Notes under the pieces: generated by a model
The model's database searches: none
The model's input: only the letters and a program-made list of their open reading frames with translations
Told to the model about the DNA's origin: nothing
Source of the DNA: JBBCJR01 sp037190805
GTDB lineage: Bacteria; Pseudomonadota; Alphaproteobacteria; Sphingomonadales; Sphingomonadaceae
Assembly (NCBI GenBank): GCA_037190805.1
Contig: JBBCJR010000020.1
Span: forward strand, 20,601-84,600
DNA length: 64,000 nt
Reading direction: 5' to 3'
Made by a program: the position numbers and the translations under genes
In this document: piece after piece, positions 18,568 to 25,352 of the stretch
Layout of the letters: every line of letters begins with the position of its first letter
How positions within the stretch are numbered: position 1 is the stretch's first letter

Positions 18568-19161
18568 ATGGCAGACGTCGCCGGCTGGATCGCGCCGATC
18601 CTGATCACCATCGCGGCGCTGATGACGGCCGCCAACGCCGGCGCACGCTTCACCGGCTGGGGGTTCGCCGTGTTCGCTGTCGGCTCGATCAGCTGGACGG
18701 CCTATGGCGCGGCGACCGGGCAGGCCAATCTGGTCTGGCAGAATCTGGCGTTGCTGGCCGTCAACCTGTTCGGTGTGTGGCGATGGCTGTTCCGCGCCGC
18801 CGGTCATGGCGACGCAGCCACGGCCGTCGAGCGTGCCAGCGATGCCGCATCCGGACAGCGGCTGTTCGCCGCCTCGACGCTTGTCGGCATGGTGGTTTCA
18901 GACAGGAACGGGCAAAAGGCGGGGCAGGTGGTGGATGCCATGATCGGCGCCGATGACGGATTGGTCGCCTATGTCGTGGTGTCGGAAGGCGGCATTGGGG
19001 GGATCGGCGAAACTCTGCATGCGGTACCATGGTGGATGATCGAAGTGAGCGAGCAAGAAGCGCGGCTCGCTGTGACCGCGCCCGCCCTCTCTGCCGCGCC
19101 TGCCATTCGCTGTGATCACTGGCCTGCGCGGGTGCCGGAATGGCCCGGGAAAAGTCCATGA
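18568..19161 (+). CDS. membrane protein with C-terminal PRC-barrel domain
   Basis: The 197-residue protein has about three membrane segments in its first 80 residues, then a PRC-barrel (residues about 95-165: ASTLVGMVVSDRNGQKAGQVVDAMIGADDG, AYVVVSEGG, HAVPWWMIEV). PRC-barrels are small beta folds found in RimM, photosynthetic reaction centre H subunits and stress-related membrane proteins. AAGGA at 18553 supports the ATG at 18568. The end overlaps the next gene by four bases. The specific role is unknown. Confidence 0.72.
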   Translation: MADVAGWIAPILITIAALMTAANAGARFTGWGFAVFAVGSISWTAYGAATGQANLVWQNLALLAVNLFGVWRWLFRAAGHGDAATAVERASDAASGQRLFAASTLVGMVVSDRNGQKAGQVVDAMIGADDGLVAYVVVSEGGIGGIGETLHAVPWWMIEVSEQEARLAVTAPALSAAPAIRCDHWPARVPEWPGKSP

Positions 19162-19664
19162 CAGCGCCACTGATCGTCGATGCGCTGCTCGGGCCTGCCG
19201 ACCAGTCCCTGCTCGACGCCCTTCGCCGGGCGCATTTTCCGCCCGGACGCAATCGCCTTCCGGCTCACCTCACGCTGTTTCACCATCTGCCGCCCAGTAT
19301 CGAGCGCGAACTGATTGGGCGATTGGTGGAAGAGGCCCGCGCCGAGGCGCGACCCGCCGCGCGGTTGGCGTCGGTGCGGTTACTTGGCGGCGGCGTTGCC
19401 TTCGCCGTGGAGTCTCCCGCGCTCGCCGCAATCAGGGAGCGGCTTGCCGAGGCGTTCGCGGGCGTGCTGACGCCCCAGGATCAGGCCCGTTGGTGGCCGC
19501 ATGTGACAATCCAGAACAAGGTGGAGCGGTCCACGGCGCTGGCGCTGGCGGATGCGTTGGCGCCGACGTTCCGGCCCACGCCGTTGCACGTCGCTGGTCT
19601 GGGCCTGTGGCGCTATCGTGGCGGGCCGTGGGAGATGGTGCGAAGATTCCCGTTCCGGGGCTAG
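19158..19664 (+). CDS. 2H phosphoesterase / 2'-5' RNA ligase family protein
   Basis: The 168-residue protein carries the two HxT motifs that define the 2H phosphoesterase fold: HLTLFHH near residue 38 and HVTIQNK near residue 116. The family includes 2',3'-cyclic phosphodiesterases acting on RNA ends. The ATG at 19158 overlaps the preceding stop (ATGA) and has GGGA seven bases upstream; an earlier ATG at 19140 is possible. It probably forms an operon with the PRC-barrel gene. Confidence 0.8.
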   Translation: MTAPLIVDALLGPADQSLLDALRRAHFPPGRNRLPAHLTLFHHLPPSIERELIGRLVEEARAEARPAARLASVRLLGGGVAFAVESPALAAIRERLAEAFAGVLTPQDQARWWPHVTIQNKVERSTALALADALAPTFRPTPLHVAGLGLWRYRGGPWEMVRRFPFRG

Positions 19665-19668
19665 AGGC

Positions 19669-20085
19669 TCAGCTGAGACCTCCCATGCCGTCGCAGCTGA
19701 GATCGAAGGCGGCGAGCCCGGCTTCGAGATAGGAGGCCAGCATCGCCATCTCCAGCAGCTCATCGATCATGCCGTCGACACCACCGTCGCGCAGTTCGGT
19801 ATCGGCCACGTCCAGCGCCTCGTCCCACTCGCTGGCGTCGAAGCTGCCGCGCCCGACCAGCGCCAGGGCGTAAAGCTCGATAAGCTCGTCCTCGGCGAGG
19901 TCTTCCAGCTGCGCTTGAAGTTCTTCCTCGACGGCCTCGTTGTTTTCATCCTCCAGCACCTCGACACCCTTGTCGTCGGTGGGATTGGAGCCGTCATCAG
20001 GATCGACCGCCGGAACCTGGGCCTCGAACTCCCGGGCGCGCAGGACAATGCGGCAGATAGTTTCGAGCGAAATGGTCAGTTCCAT
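19669..20085 (-). CDS. DUF3775 family protein
   Basis: The 138-residue, very acidic protein begins MELTISLETICRIVLRAREFEAQV and contains LAEDELIELYALALVGRGSF and a C-terminal segment ending DLSCDGMGGLS. These match the DUF3775 pattern as I recall it. Function is unknown. It is convergent with the 2H phosphoesterase gene (four bases apart) and transcribed away from tRNA-Met. The start at 20085 is preferred over the longer frame because the family begins at MELxIS. Confidence 0.75.
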   Translation of the reverse strand: MELTISLETICRIVLRAREFEAQVPAVDPDDGSNPTDDKGVEVLEDENNEAVEEELQAQLEDLAEDELIELYALALVGRGSFDASEWDEALDVADTELRDGGVDGMIDELLEMAMLASYLEAGLAAFDLSCDGMGGLS

Positions 20086-20211
20086 GCGCAGATTTCCAGG
20101 ACGGCCATGATTGAGATCAGAAACCCCGCTTGGGCACGTCGGTTCCGTCGCTTCCGACGCCATTGACCGTTGCCGGTCCGGGTCCTATAGCCCGCCCCCT
20201 GACGGTCCCGG

Positions 20212-20288
20212 GGCAGCGTAGCTCAGTTGGTGAGAGCGCCGGATTCATAACCCGGAGGTCGGCGGTTCAAGTCCGCCCGCTGCTACCA
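20212..20288 (+). tRNA. tRNA-Met(CAT), target site of the integrated element
   Basis: A 77-nt cloverleaf with acceptor stem GGCAGCG/CGCTGCT (G1 pairs with U72), TAGCTCAG, anticodon CAT at 20246-20248, T-loop TTCAAGT and encoded CCA. The first pair is not the C1:A72 mismatch of initiator tRNA, so elongator Met is more likely; Ile2 (CAT modified to lysidine) cannot be excluded. Its last 14 bases (20275-20288) form one copy of the att core. The gene remains intact after integration. Confidence 0.93.
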
Positions 20289-21873
20289 TCTGGGCAGTCT
20301 CTTGCGCGGGGCGTTTGGTCGGTTGGCCATTCGCCAGTGTGAGGATACTGTCCAGTGAGCCGGAGATCGTCACGTCACACCCTTCCGGGCCTTCCCGCGG
20401 GGTGACATGGATCACTTCGACCAAATCCCGAATTGCAATGGCAGCAGCGGTGTTGCCGGCGCCCTGTGAAGCGATAGCCGTTCCAAGGACTCTGATTCGC
20501 TCGCGATATTGTTCGGCAATTTGCGGGTGTAGCGCGATTACCGGGATTGCTTCGACCTCCTCAATCTCGGCCTGAGCACGGTCACGGTCGACCTTGGCGG
20601 CAACTAGTGCCTCACGGAATTCCTCGAACTCGCCACCACCGATCGCTATGGCCTTGACTAGGCGAGCGATGGCGGCATCAGCCGCCCTGAGCCGTCGATG
20701 GGTGCCATCGAGGGTACGGCCCAGCTCGACCCGCTGGCGTTCCATCTCGGCATGATATTCCTTGACGAACAGGCTGACTGCTTCGGGTAACAGCAACTGG
20801 TGCTGAAGGCCGGCAAGCACGCGCGATTCGAACTGACCGATTGGCAGTCGGCGCCTATTGCCGCAGGTGCCAGAGTCGCGCGCGCGTGTGCAGCCCATGC
20901 GATCCTTGCTGACGATGGTGAAGCTACCGCCGCATGCGCCGCAGCGTACGAGGCCCGATAGGAGCCGGGTCGGCTTGCGCTGTTCACGGGCCGGCTTGTC
21001 GGAGTTGGATGCCCGCCAGTCTTGGACGCGCTGCCAGCTGTCCTCATTGACGATGCGCAGGTCGGGCAGTTCCTGGGTGGTCCATTGGGACGGCGGATTG
21101 ACGCGCGATACGCGCTTGCGTGTGATCGGGTCGCGAACCATGCGGACGCGGTTGTAGATATATCGGCCAGAATAGATCGGATTGTGAAGGATGCCTATCT
21201 GGCGTGCGCGAGAGCCGACAATTGCACTGACCCGCCATTCGCCGCCAGTGGCGCTCGGGATGCCGTCGCGGTTCAGGCGCATGGCGATGGTACGGGGCGA
21301 GAGACCCGACAGGAATTCGGCATAGACGCGGCGGACGACTTCGGCCTGCTCGGGATGGATTTCGCGCAGGCCGTGGATAGGCTCCCCCTTTGGATCGAGC
21401 TTGATCACGCGGCGGTAACCGTAACAGAGGCCGGCGGCGATGCGGCCGGCGGCAGCGGTGCTGGCCATGCCACGCCGGACTTTGTCGGCCATGTCTTTGA
21501 TATAGAGCGCGCTCATCGTGCCCTTAAGGCCGATGTGCAGCTCATTGATCTCGCCCTCGCTTAAAGTGACAATACGAACGCCGGCGAACTCAAGCCGCTG
21601 ATAGAAGGTAGCGATGTCGGCTTGGTTGCGCGACAGGCGGTCCAGTGCTTCGGTTAGTAGTAAGTTGAAGCTGCCCGCCTCGGCCGCCGCCAGCAGGGCA
21701 TTGAGGCCCGGCCGGTTGTGGGTTGTGCCCGATATGGCAAGATCGGAATAGACGTCGACGACGGACCAGCCCTCGCGGTCAGCGCGTGCGCGGCAGACGC
21801 GAACCTGATCTTCAGCCGAGCGTTCGTTCTGCCGATCGCTGCTGTATCGCGCGTAGATCGCGGTTCTGGTCAC
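20245..21873 (-). CDS. large serine recombinase (element integrase)
   Basis: The 542-residue protein has an N-terminal resolvase domain with the catalytic-serine motif AIYARYSSDRQ (Ser11/12) and further conserved LLTEALDRLSRNQAD. A recombinase domain contains GYRRVI and MRLNRDGIPSATGGEW. A zinc ribbon (CGACGG...C...C) and a long coiled coil (about 385-460) follow. The GTG at 21873 fits the family start and has GGGAG upstream. The last nine residues, GLEPPTSGL, and the stop are read from antisense tRNA-Met sequence outside the att core. In the excised circle the frame would stop directly after the core. It is the last gene of an overlapping minus-strand cluster. Confidence 0.93.
   Translation of the reverse strand: MTRTAIYARYSSDRQNERSAEDQVRVCRARADREGWSVVDVYSDLAISGTTHNRPGLNALLAAAEAGSFNLLLTEALDRLSRNQADIATFYQRLEFAGVRIVTLSEGEINELHIGLKGTMSALYIKDMADKVRRGMASTAAAGRIAAGLCYGYRRVIKLDPKGEPIHGLREIHPEQAEVVRRVYAEFLSGLSPRTIAMRLNRDGIPSATGGEWRVSAIVGSRARQIGILHNPIYSGRYIYNRVRMVRDPITRKRVSRVNPPSQWTTQELPDLRIVNEDSWQRVQDWRASNSDKPAREQRKPTRLLSGLVRCGACGGSFTIVSKDRMGCTRARDSGTCGNRRRLPIGQFESRVLAGLQHQLLLPEAVSLFVKEYHAEMERQRVELGRTLDGTHRRLRAADAAIARLVKAIAIGGGEFEEFREALVAAKVDRDRAQAEIEEVEAIPVIALHPQIAEQYRERIRVLGTAIASQGAGNTAAAIAIRDLVEVIHVTPREGPEGCDVTISGSLDSILTLANGQPTKRPAQETAQMVAAGGLEPPTSGL
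20275..20288 (+). repeat. attL core (GCCCGCTGCTACCA)
   Basis: Identical to 42978-42991. It is the 3' end of tRNA-Met including CCA. The flanking bases differ on both sides of the two copies, so the identity is exactly 14 bp. Confidence 0.85.
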
Positions 21874-21970
21874 GGATTTGGCGCTCCCGTTCGGCGCGCA
21901 TGCGACGGCCGTCTTCTTGGGCCATGTCGGCCGCAATAGCGCGGACGATATTGGCGAGGATGTGATGCAT
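21812..21970 (-). CDS. 52-residue hypothetical protein overlapping the recombinase start
   Basis: The frame from the ATG at 21970 gives MHHILANIVRAIAADMAQED and a basic, Arg/Gln-rich helix ending SAERTLG. Its start overlaps the preceding stop (TGATG) and its 3' half overlaps the first 62 bases of the recombinase in another frame. It may serve translational coupling or encode a small recombination directionality factor-like protein. No homology is recognised. Confidence 0.45.
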   Translation of the reverse strand: MHHILANIVRAIAADMAQEDGRRMRAERERQIRDQNRDLRAIQQRSAERTLG

Positions 21971-22104
21971 CAGGTCGCCTCCATTTCGGAGGCGGGTTCG
22001 ATCTCAAAGATAGTGTCGGTGAGCTGGGGTCTGGCGCTGTCGTAGCAGTTCCAGATCGTCGGGCAGAGGGCCGTTAGAGCTCGCAACTTCCAGTGTGTGC
22101 TCAT
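21970..22104 (-). CDS. 44-residue hypothetical protein
   Basis: The ATG at 22104 overlaps the stop of the 33-residue gene (ATGA) and the frame ends in TGATG, which starts the next gene. The product is MSTHWKLRALTALCPTIWNC followed by an acidic tail. No family is recognised. The case for coding is the unbroken chain of overlaps. Confidence 0.4.
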   Translation of the reverse strand: MSTHWKLRALTALCPTIWNCYDSARPQLTDTIFEIEPASEMEAT

Positions 22105-22202
22105 TTCGGCACCCAGATGCCGGCGGCATGGGCCAGCATCAGAAAGAAGCCACTGACAACGGTAACGCGGTAGAGGCGTTGGATATTGCGATCCAGCATC
22201 AT
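22101..22202 (-). CDS. 33-residue single-pass membrane peptide
   Basis: Tandem ATGs at 22202 and 22199 overlap the stop of the 162-residue gene. The product MMLDRNIQRLYRVTVVSGFF continues LMLAHAAGIWVPK: a basic N-terminus and a hydrophobic core of about 17 residues. Its stop overlaps the next start. It could be a small membrane peptide of the element. The evidence is gene overlap and composition only. Confidence 0.4.
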   Translation of the reverse strand: MMLDRNIQRLYRVTVVSGFFLMLAHAAGIWVPK

Positions 22203-22687
22203 GCTTTCTCGTGGACCCGGCGATCAGCGGTGATGCGAGTATCATAGGTAGCGATCAGCTTAGCCCACAGGAGTTGGGCGTTGTTGGCATGGGTGCGTAT
22301 GCGGTCGAGTAACTCCTGTTGATAGTCAATCGCCTCGCATGCAATCGCTGTATCGACAGTGATGCTGGCCATGGCATGAGTAAGGCGCTGTAATTCCTCG
22401 GCTATCCTCAGCATATCGTAGACAACTTGGTTCATCCCGTCAGAGATGGCGACGGTTAGCGTGCGGTGCGGCTGAATTGGGACGTGGTTGAGAGAAGGAG
22501 CCTCGACATCCCGCAGACGGTTGTCGAGTGGGATCAATTGGTCGGTGGGGACAGTGCGGACGCGGCGAGCACCGATTATTGAATAGCTGCCGTCAGCATT
22601 TCGTTGGTTGATGCGGACCTGTTCGCCCGTGTCGATCGCGATCGCGATCGAGCCAGGTTGTGGGAATTCTGTATGGATGTGGAGCAT
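22199..22687 (-). CDS. 162-residue hypothetical protein, first gene of the recombinase operon
   Basis: A strong ribosome site GGAGG at 22693-22697, five bases before the ATG at 22687, fixes the start. The N-terminal half looks like a small beta domain (IAIAIDTGEQVRINQRNADGSYSIIGARRVRTVP). The C-terminal half is helical (DMLRIAEELQRLTHAMASI, YQQELLDRIRTHANNAQLLW). No known family. A promoter at 22744-22773 with an adjacent CI-type operator probably drives this gene and the four overlapping genes behind it, including the recombinase. Confidence 0.6.
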   Translation of the reverse strand: MLHIHTEFPQPGSIAIAIDTGEQVRINQRNADGSYSIIGARRVRTVPTDQLIPLDNRLRDVEAPSLNHVPIQPHRTLTVAISDGMNQVVYDMLRIAEELQRLTHAMASITVDTAIACEAIDYQQELLDRIRTHANNAQLLWAKLIATYDTRITADRRVHEKA

Positions 22688-22743
22688 GGTCACCTCCATT
22701 GGTTTCCGTGCCTTCACCGGGAAGGTTTGTGGGAACCAGATGG

Positions 22744-22773
22744 AATATACCTATTTGGAATTTATACAGTCAA
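22744..22773 (-). promoter_or_regulatory. promoter of the recombinase operon
   Basis: On the minus strand TTGACT (22773-22768) and TATATT (22749-22744) are separated by 18 bases. The ribosome site is about 45 bases downstream. A TTCCAAATAGG element resembling the repressor operator lies between the two boxes. Confidence 0.6.
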
Positions 22774-22782
22774 GTTAAAAAT

Positions 22783-22797
22783 CCATATCGGAATAAT
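22783..22797. promoter_or_regulatory. repressor operator copy 1 (CCATATCGGAATAAT)
   Basis: This 15-mer is repeated exactly at 23743-23757 in the cI/cro intergenic region. Here it lies just upstream of the -35 box of the recombinase operon. Confidence 0.6.
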
Positions 22798-22859
22798 TTT
22801 ACGGTTAGCTGTCACGGAGTCTGAGCGCGGGAGCGGTTCCACGGTGCAACGCTGACATT

Positions 22860-23053
22860 CATCCCTGCGGACTTCATGGGGCATCGGCATGCCGCCCTCA
22901 TGTCAGCCGACGTTATCTTTATCTTGATTCGCTCGAAGGATTGGTGATCATCAAACCCTACCCTGAGGCGCGCGAAAATCTTATATCTGTATGCGCCGAC
23001 GATTATTAGGGGTTTATATTAATTACAGGGTCGAATATCTTCGATAATGCTCT
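22860..23053. other. gene-free part of the 366-bp gap between the recombinase operon and cI
   Basis: Beyond the promoter and operator at 22741-22800 this stretch holds no open frame of coding character. It is AT-richer than the chromosome and includes TATATTAATTA. No terminator or repeat stands out. Confidence 0.4.
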
Positions 23054-23710
23054 CTATACTTGAATAATAGCGGCAATTACTACTGCAACAACACGGGTTT
23101 CAACAATGCCAGGTTCTGGTTCGTTGAGGGCTATCGGCCTCTGAAATGCTGGGTTATTCGAACGTGGAATGAGCCATTCTTGCCCGTCACTATCGATGAA
23201 ATATTCTTTCACGGTAGCTTCAAATTCACCGCCTGAGCGTTCACGTACGACAATGACCTTGCGGCCGGATGTAAGGGCAGGCTCGTAGAACGAAGATACG
23301 CATTCAAGGATCGTGCCTGAAGGGAAAATCATATCCATGCTGTCACCGATGACCCGCAGGCCAAAGCGATGCTCTAATGGAGTTTGCGTATGGGGTGAGC
23401 CGGTAAAGGATTGCCAGTCAGTTTGATCCCACTGCCAAGCTTCGCGCCAAATCCCGGCGGCAACGTTGCCCTTCACGAATAGCTGCGGGCCAAGCGGGGC
23501 CACACTCGCACTGCCGGACAACAGTTCGGCGACGCTGACTCCAAAAATGGCGGCAACTCTTTCAAGATCAGAGAACGATGGCTCACGGGTTCCACGCTCC
23601 CAGCGCTGATAGGTTGCTTGTGCCACATCGAGCATATCCGCCACTGCCGCCTGAGTGAGCCCCAGGCGTGTTCGTTGCTCAACCATGACATCGCGATACC
23701 TCATTGGCAT
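23054..23710 (-). CDS. CI/LexA-like phage repressor (HTH plus S24 peptidase)
   Basis: The 218-residue protein has an N-terminal HTH_3 domain (about 5-65: RTRLGLTQAAVADMLDVAQATYQRWERGTREPS) and a C-terminal S24 peptidase-like domain. The nucleophile serine is in GDSMDM and the general base lysine in ATVKEY. An Ala-Gly dipeptide in NVAAGIW is a candidate autocleavage site. It would hold the element quiescent and be inactivated through RecA*-stimulated self-cleavage after DNA damage. It is divergent from the Cro-like gene. ATGs at 23710 and 23704 both fit. Confidence 0.88.
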   Translation of the reverse strand: MPMRYRDVMVEQRTRLGLTQAAVADMLDVAQATYQRWERGTREPSFSDLERVAAIFGVSVAELLSGSASVAPLGPQLFVKGNVAAGIWREAWQWDQTDWQSFTGSPHTQTPLEHRFGLRVIGDSMDMIFPSGTILECVSSFYEPALTSGRKVIVVRERSGGEFEATVKEYFIDSDGQEWLIPRSNNPAFQRPIALNEPEPGIVETRVVAVVIAAIIQV

Positions 23711-23742
23711 ATTTTGCTGTGCTGCGCATCATATGGAAACAA

Positions 23743-23757
23743 CCATATCGGAATAAT
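23743..23757. promoter_or_regulatory. repressor operator copy 2 (CCATATCGGAATAAT)
   Basis: Identical to 22783-22797. Two related elements are close by: CATATGGAAAC at 23730-23740 and, reading on the minus strand, CCATATGGAATATC at 23771-23784. The cI/cro region therefore carries a small operator array. Confidence 0.6.
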
Positions 23758-23760
23758 CAC

Positions 23761-23790
23761 TTGACAGGGTGATATTCCATATGGGTATAA
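23761..23790 (+). promoter_or_regulatory. promoter of the early (cro-like) operon
   Basis: TTGACA (23761-23766) and GTATAA (23785-23790) are 18 bases apart, with an operator-like ATTCCATATGG between them. The expected start point, 6-7 bases after the -10 box, coincides with the ATG at 23797, so the mRNA may be leaderless. Confidence 0.65.
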
Positions 23791-23796
23791 GTGTGC

Positions 23797-24054
23797 ATGA
23801 AACTCGATCAATATTTGCGCGAGAAGGGTGTCACTCATGCCGAGTTTGCGGCTCGAATCGGCTGTGAGCAGCCATCGGTAACGCGTTTCGCCAAGGGGCG
23901 GCGCGTGCCCTCGCCGGAATTGATGAGGCGGATCGCTATCGAAACGTGCGGAGCGGTCACGGCAAATGATTTCTACGCGATTGAAAACACAATCGCGCGA
24001 TCGCCAGATCGCAAGGGTGGCACAGTGAGATGCAATGCAGGGGATGCAGCATGA
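23797..24054 (+). CDS. Cro-like HTH regulator
   Basis: The 85-residue protein starts MKLDQYLREKGVTHAEFAARIGCEQPSVTRFAKGRRVPSPELMRRI, a compact HTH of the YdaS/Cro kind. It is divergent from the repressor gene across an operator array, the usual genetic-switch layout. A GTG six bases earlier is in frame, but the promoter position favours the ATG as the first transcribed codon. The end overlaps the next gene by four bases. Confidence 0.8.
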   Translation: MKLDQYLREKGVTHAEFAARIGCEQPSVTRFAKGRRVPSPELMRRIAIETCGAVTANDFYAIENTIARSPDRKGGTVRCNAGDAA

Positions 24055-24284
24055 ACGCTTCGCTCTTCATTCTTGATCTAGCTGCTGGAGGGTTGATGGG
24101 CTTTGGCTTTGCCATGACCCTGACGGGCCTCAATGCGTGGCGCCGCCTGATCGCCCCTATAGCCTGCAACTGCCAACCGCTGGGTAACGACGGTGCTGAC
24201 GAGTTTCCAGAAGGGGCAGGCCATAATGGCCACAATAGCGCCGCGAGTCTCATTGCGCAGAATAGCTATGAGGTCGGCCAGTGA
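24051..24284 (+). CDS. 77-residue membrane protein of the early operon
   Basis: The ATG at 24051 overlaps the previous stop. Residues 4-30 (LFILDLAAGGLMGFGFAMTLTGLNAW) form a hydrophobic helix, followed by a polar tail rich in Asn, His and Gly. No family is recognised. The stop overlaps the GTG of the following gene. Confidence 0.55.
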   Translation: MNASLFILDLAAGGLMGFGFAMTLTGLNAWRRLIAPIACNCQPLGNDGADEFPEGAGHNGHNSAASLIAQNSYEVGQ

Positions 24285-24841
24285 ACGCCGCGCGGATCAG
24301 CAAGGCGTTGATCAGGGATGCCTTGGCACCACTGAACGATTGGTTGGCGACGGCTCGACCGGGCGCGCGGTTGGCCTATGCTCATGGTTACTCGTTGGGA
24401 AAAACGCCGTCTGTGATCGCGGCCCGGATGTTGTTCGACGAGGGAGAAGTGGACCTAGTGCAAGCGCGGTCCGAAGGTCGGCCGGGGTTCGATTATTTCG
24501 TGGTGCGCCGAGCGACGGTGATGCCGCGCAATCATTTCGGATTTGGGCGGACGGCTTCGACGGCGGCGCCACATAAGCCGCGTAATCCTGACCAGACGCC
24601 GGCCATGGACCAGCATGATGTAGCGATGATGGCGCTGCTTAACGCTGCAGCGGGGACCAGTAAGCCGTGTCCGACCAATGCCGAATTATCAAGCGCATTG
24701 GGTCTGAAAGGCCCCGACGCTGCCGCATATCGTCTCCGCAAGCTGACGCAGGCCGGGGCGATCGAGGTGGTGGCGATGCCTCCCGACCGGCGGTTGATCA
24801 GGGTCGTCACGACGGGGCTGCTGACGAGGGCTTCGATGTGA
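24281..24841 (+). CDS. hypothetical protein with a C-terminal winged-helix-like region
   Basis: The 186-residue protein starts at a GTG overlapping the previous stop (GTGA). The last 80 residues (VAMMALLNAAAGTSKPCPTNAELSSALGLKGPDAAAYRLRKLTQAGAIEVV...RRLIRVV) read like a winged helix with a recognition helix and a basic wing, as in phage DNA-binding proteins. The first 100 residues have no recognised domain. It may be an early regulator or replication accessory protein. Confidence 0.6.
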   Translation: MNAARISKALIRDALAPLNDWLATARPGARLAYAHGYSLGKTPSVIAARMLFDEGEVDLVQARSEGRPGFDYFVVRRATVMPRNHFGFGRTASTAAPHKPRNPDQTPAMDQHDVAMMALLNAAAGTSKPCPTNAELSSALGLKGPDAAAYRLRKLTQAGAIEVVAMPPDRRLIRVVTTGLLTRASM

Positions 24842-24981
24842 GTGAGCCCGCAAGCGGCCGAGCTGATGGCCCATTCGCTAGAAAGACATGTAGAGATTGG
24901 GAGGCGGGAGTGCGCGTCCAAAATGAGACGACGTTGATCGGCCATGCCCGCAACCGGTTGGAGGAGGATGTGCCGTTCTGA
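24838..24981 (+). CDS. 47-residue hypothetical early protein
   Basis: The GTG at 24838 overlaps the preceding stop (GTGA), continuing the overlap pattern of this operon. The product is short and polar: MSEPASGRADGPFARKTCRD, then WEAGVRVQNETTLIGHARNRLEEDVPF. No family is known to me. Confidence 0.45.
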   Translation: MSEPASGRADGPFARKTCRDWEAGVRVQNETTLIGHARNRLEEDVPF

Positions 24982-25352
24982 CGGTCATCATCCCCTAATC
25001 GCAAATATATCTTGTCATCTGGAGCGTCAGTGATGGCGAATGTTGACGTGTGCCCGAAAGGCCTCGAGGCAGCGAAGATGGCGGTCTTGCCAGGGAGGCG
25101 GCACATAAAAAAAGACAGGCCTAGCGATCTGCCTGTTGAGAAATGCGGTCACGCAACGAGCCGGAATAGACAAGGTGACGCAGGCCCGAATCGCTTTCAT
25201 GGCGCGGGAGCAGTCGCGGATATCGCGCACCTGCTCATCGGCAGTACCCGAATATGCGAATACAGGATCAAGCGGGAGGGCTACGTATTGCGACCCTGCT
25301 GGCTGCTCCATGACCGACATTATCTGTCGATGTGGGGAATGAGGCTGGCAGG
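24982..25352. other. 371-bp gap upstream of the primase
   Basis: No convincing plus-strand gene is present. A minus-strand open frame across it contains a strong intrinsic terminator (25107-25137), so that frame is unlikely to be a protein. A minus-strand small RNA ending at the terminator is possible. Confidence 0.4.
25107..25137 (-). terminator. intrinsic terminator on the minus strand
   Basis: On the minus strand AACAGGC (25137-25131), a 10-base loop and GCCTGTC (25120-25114) are followed by seven T residues (25113-25107). No minus-strand gene ends here, so it probably ends a non-coding or antisense RNA. Confidence 0.65.
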
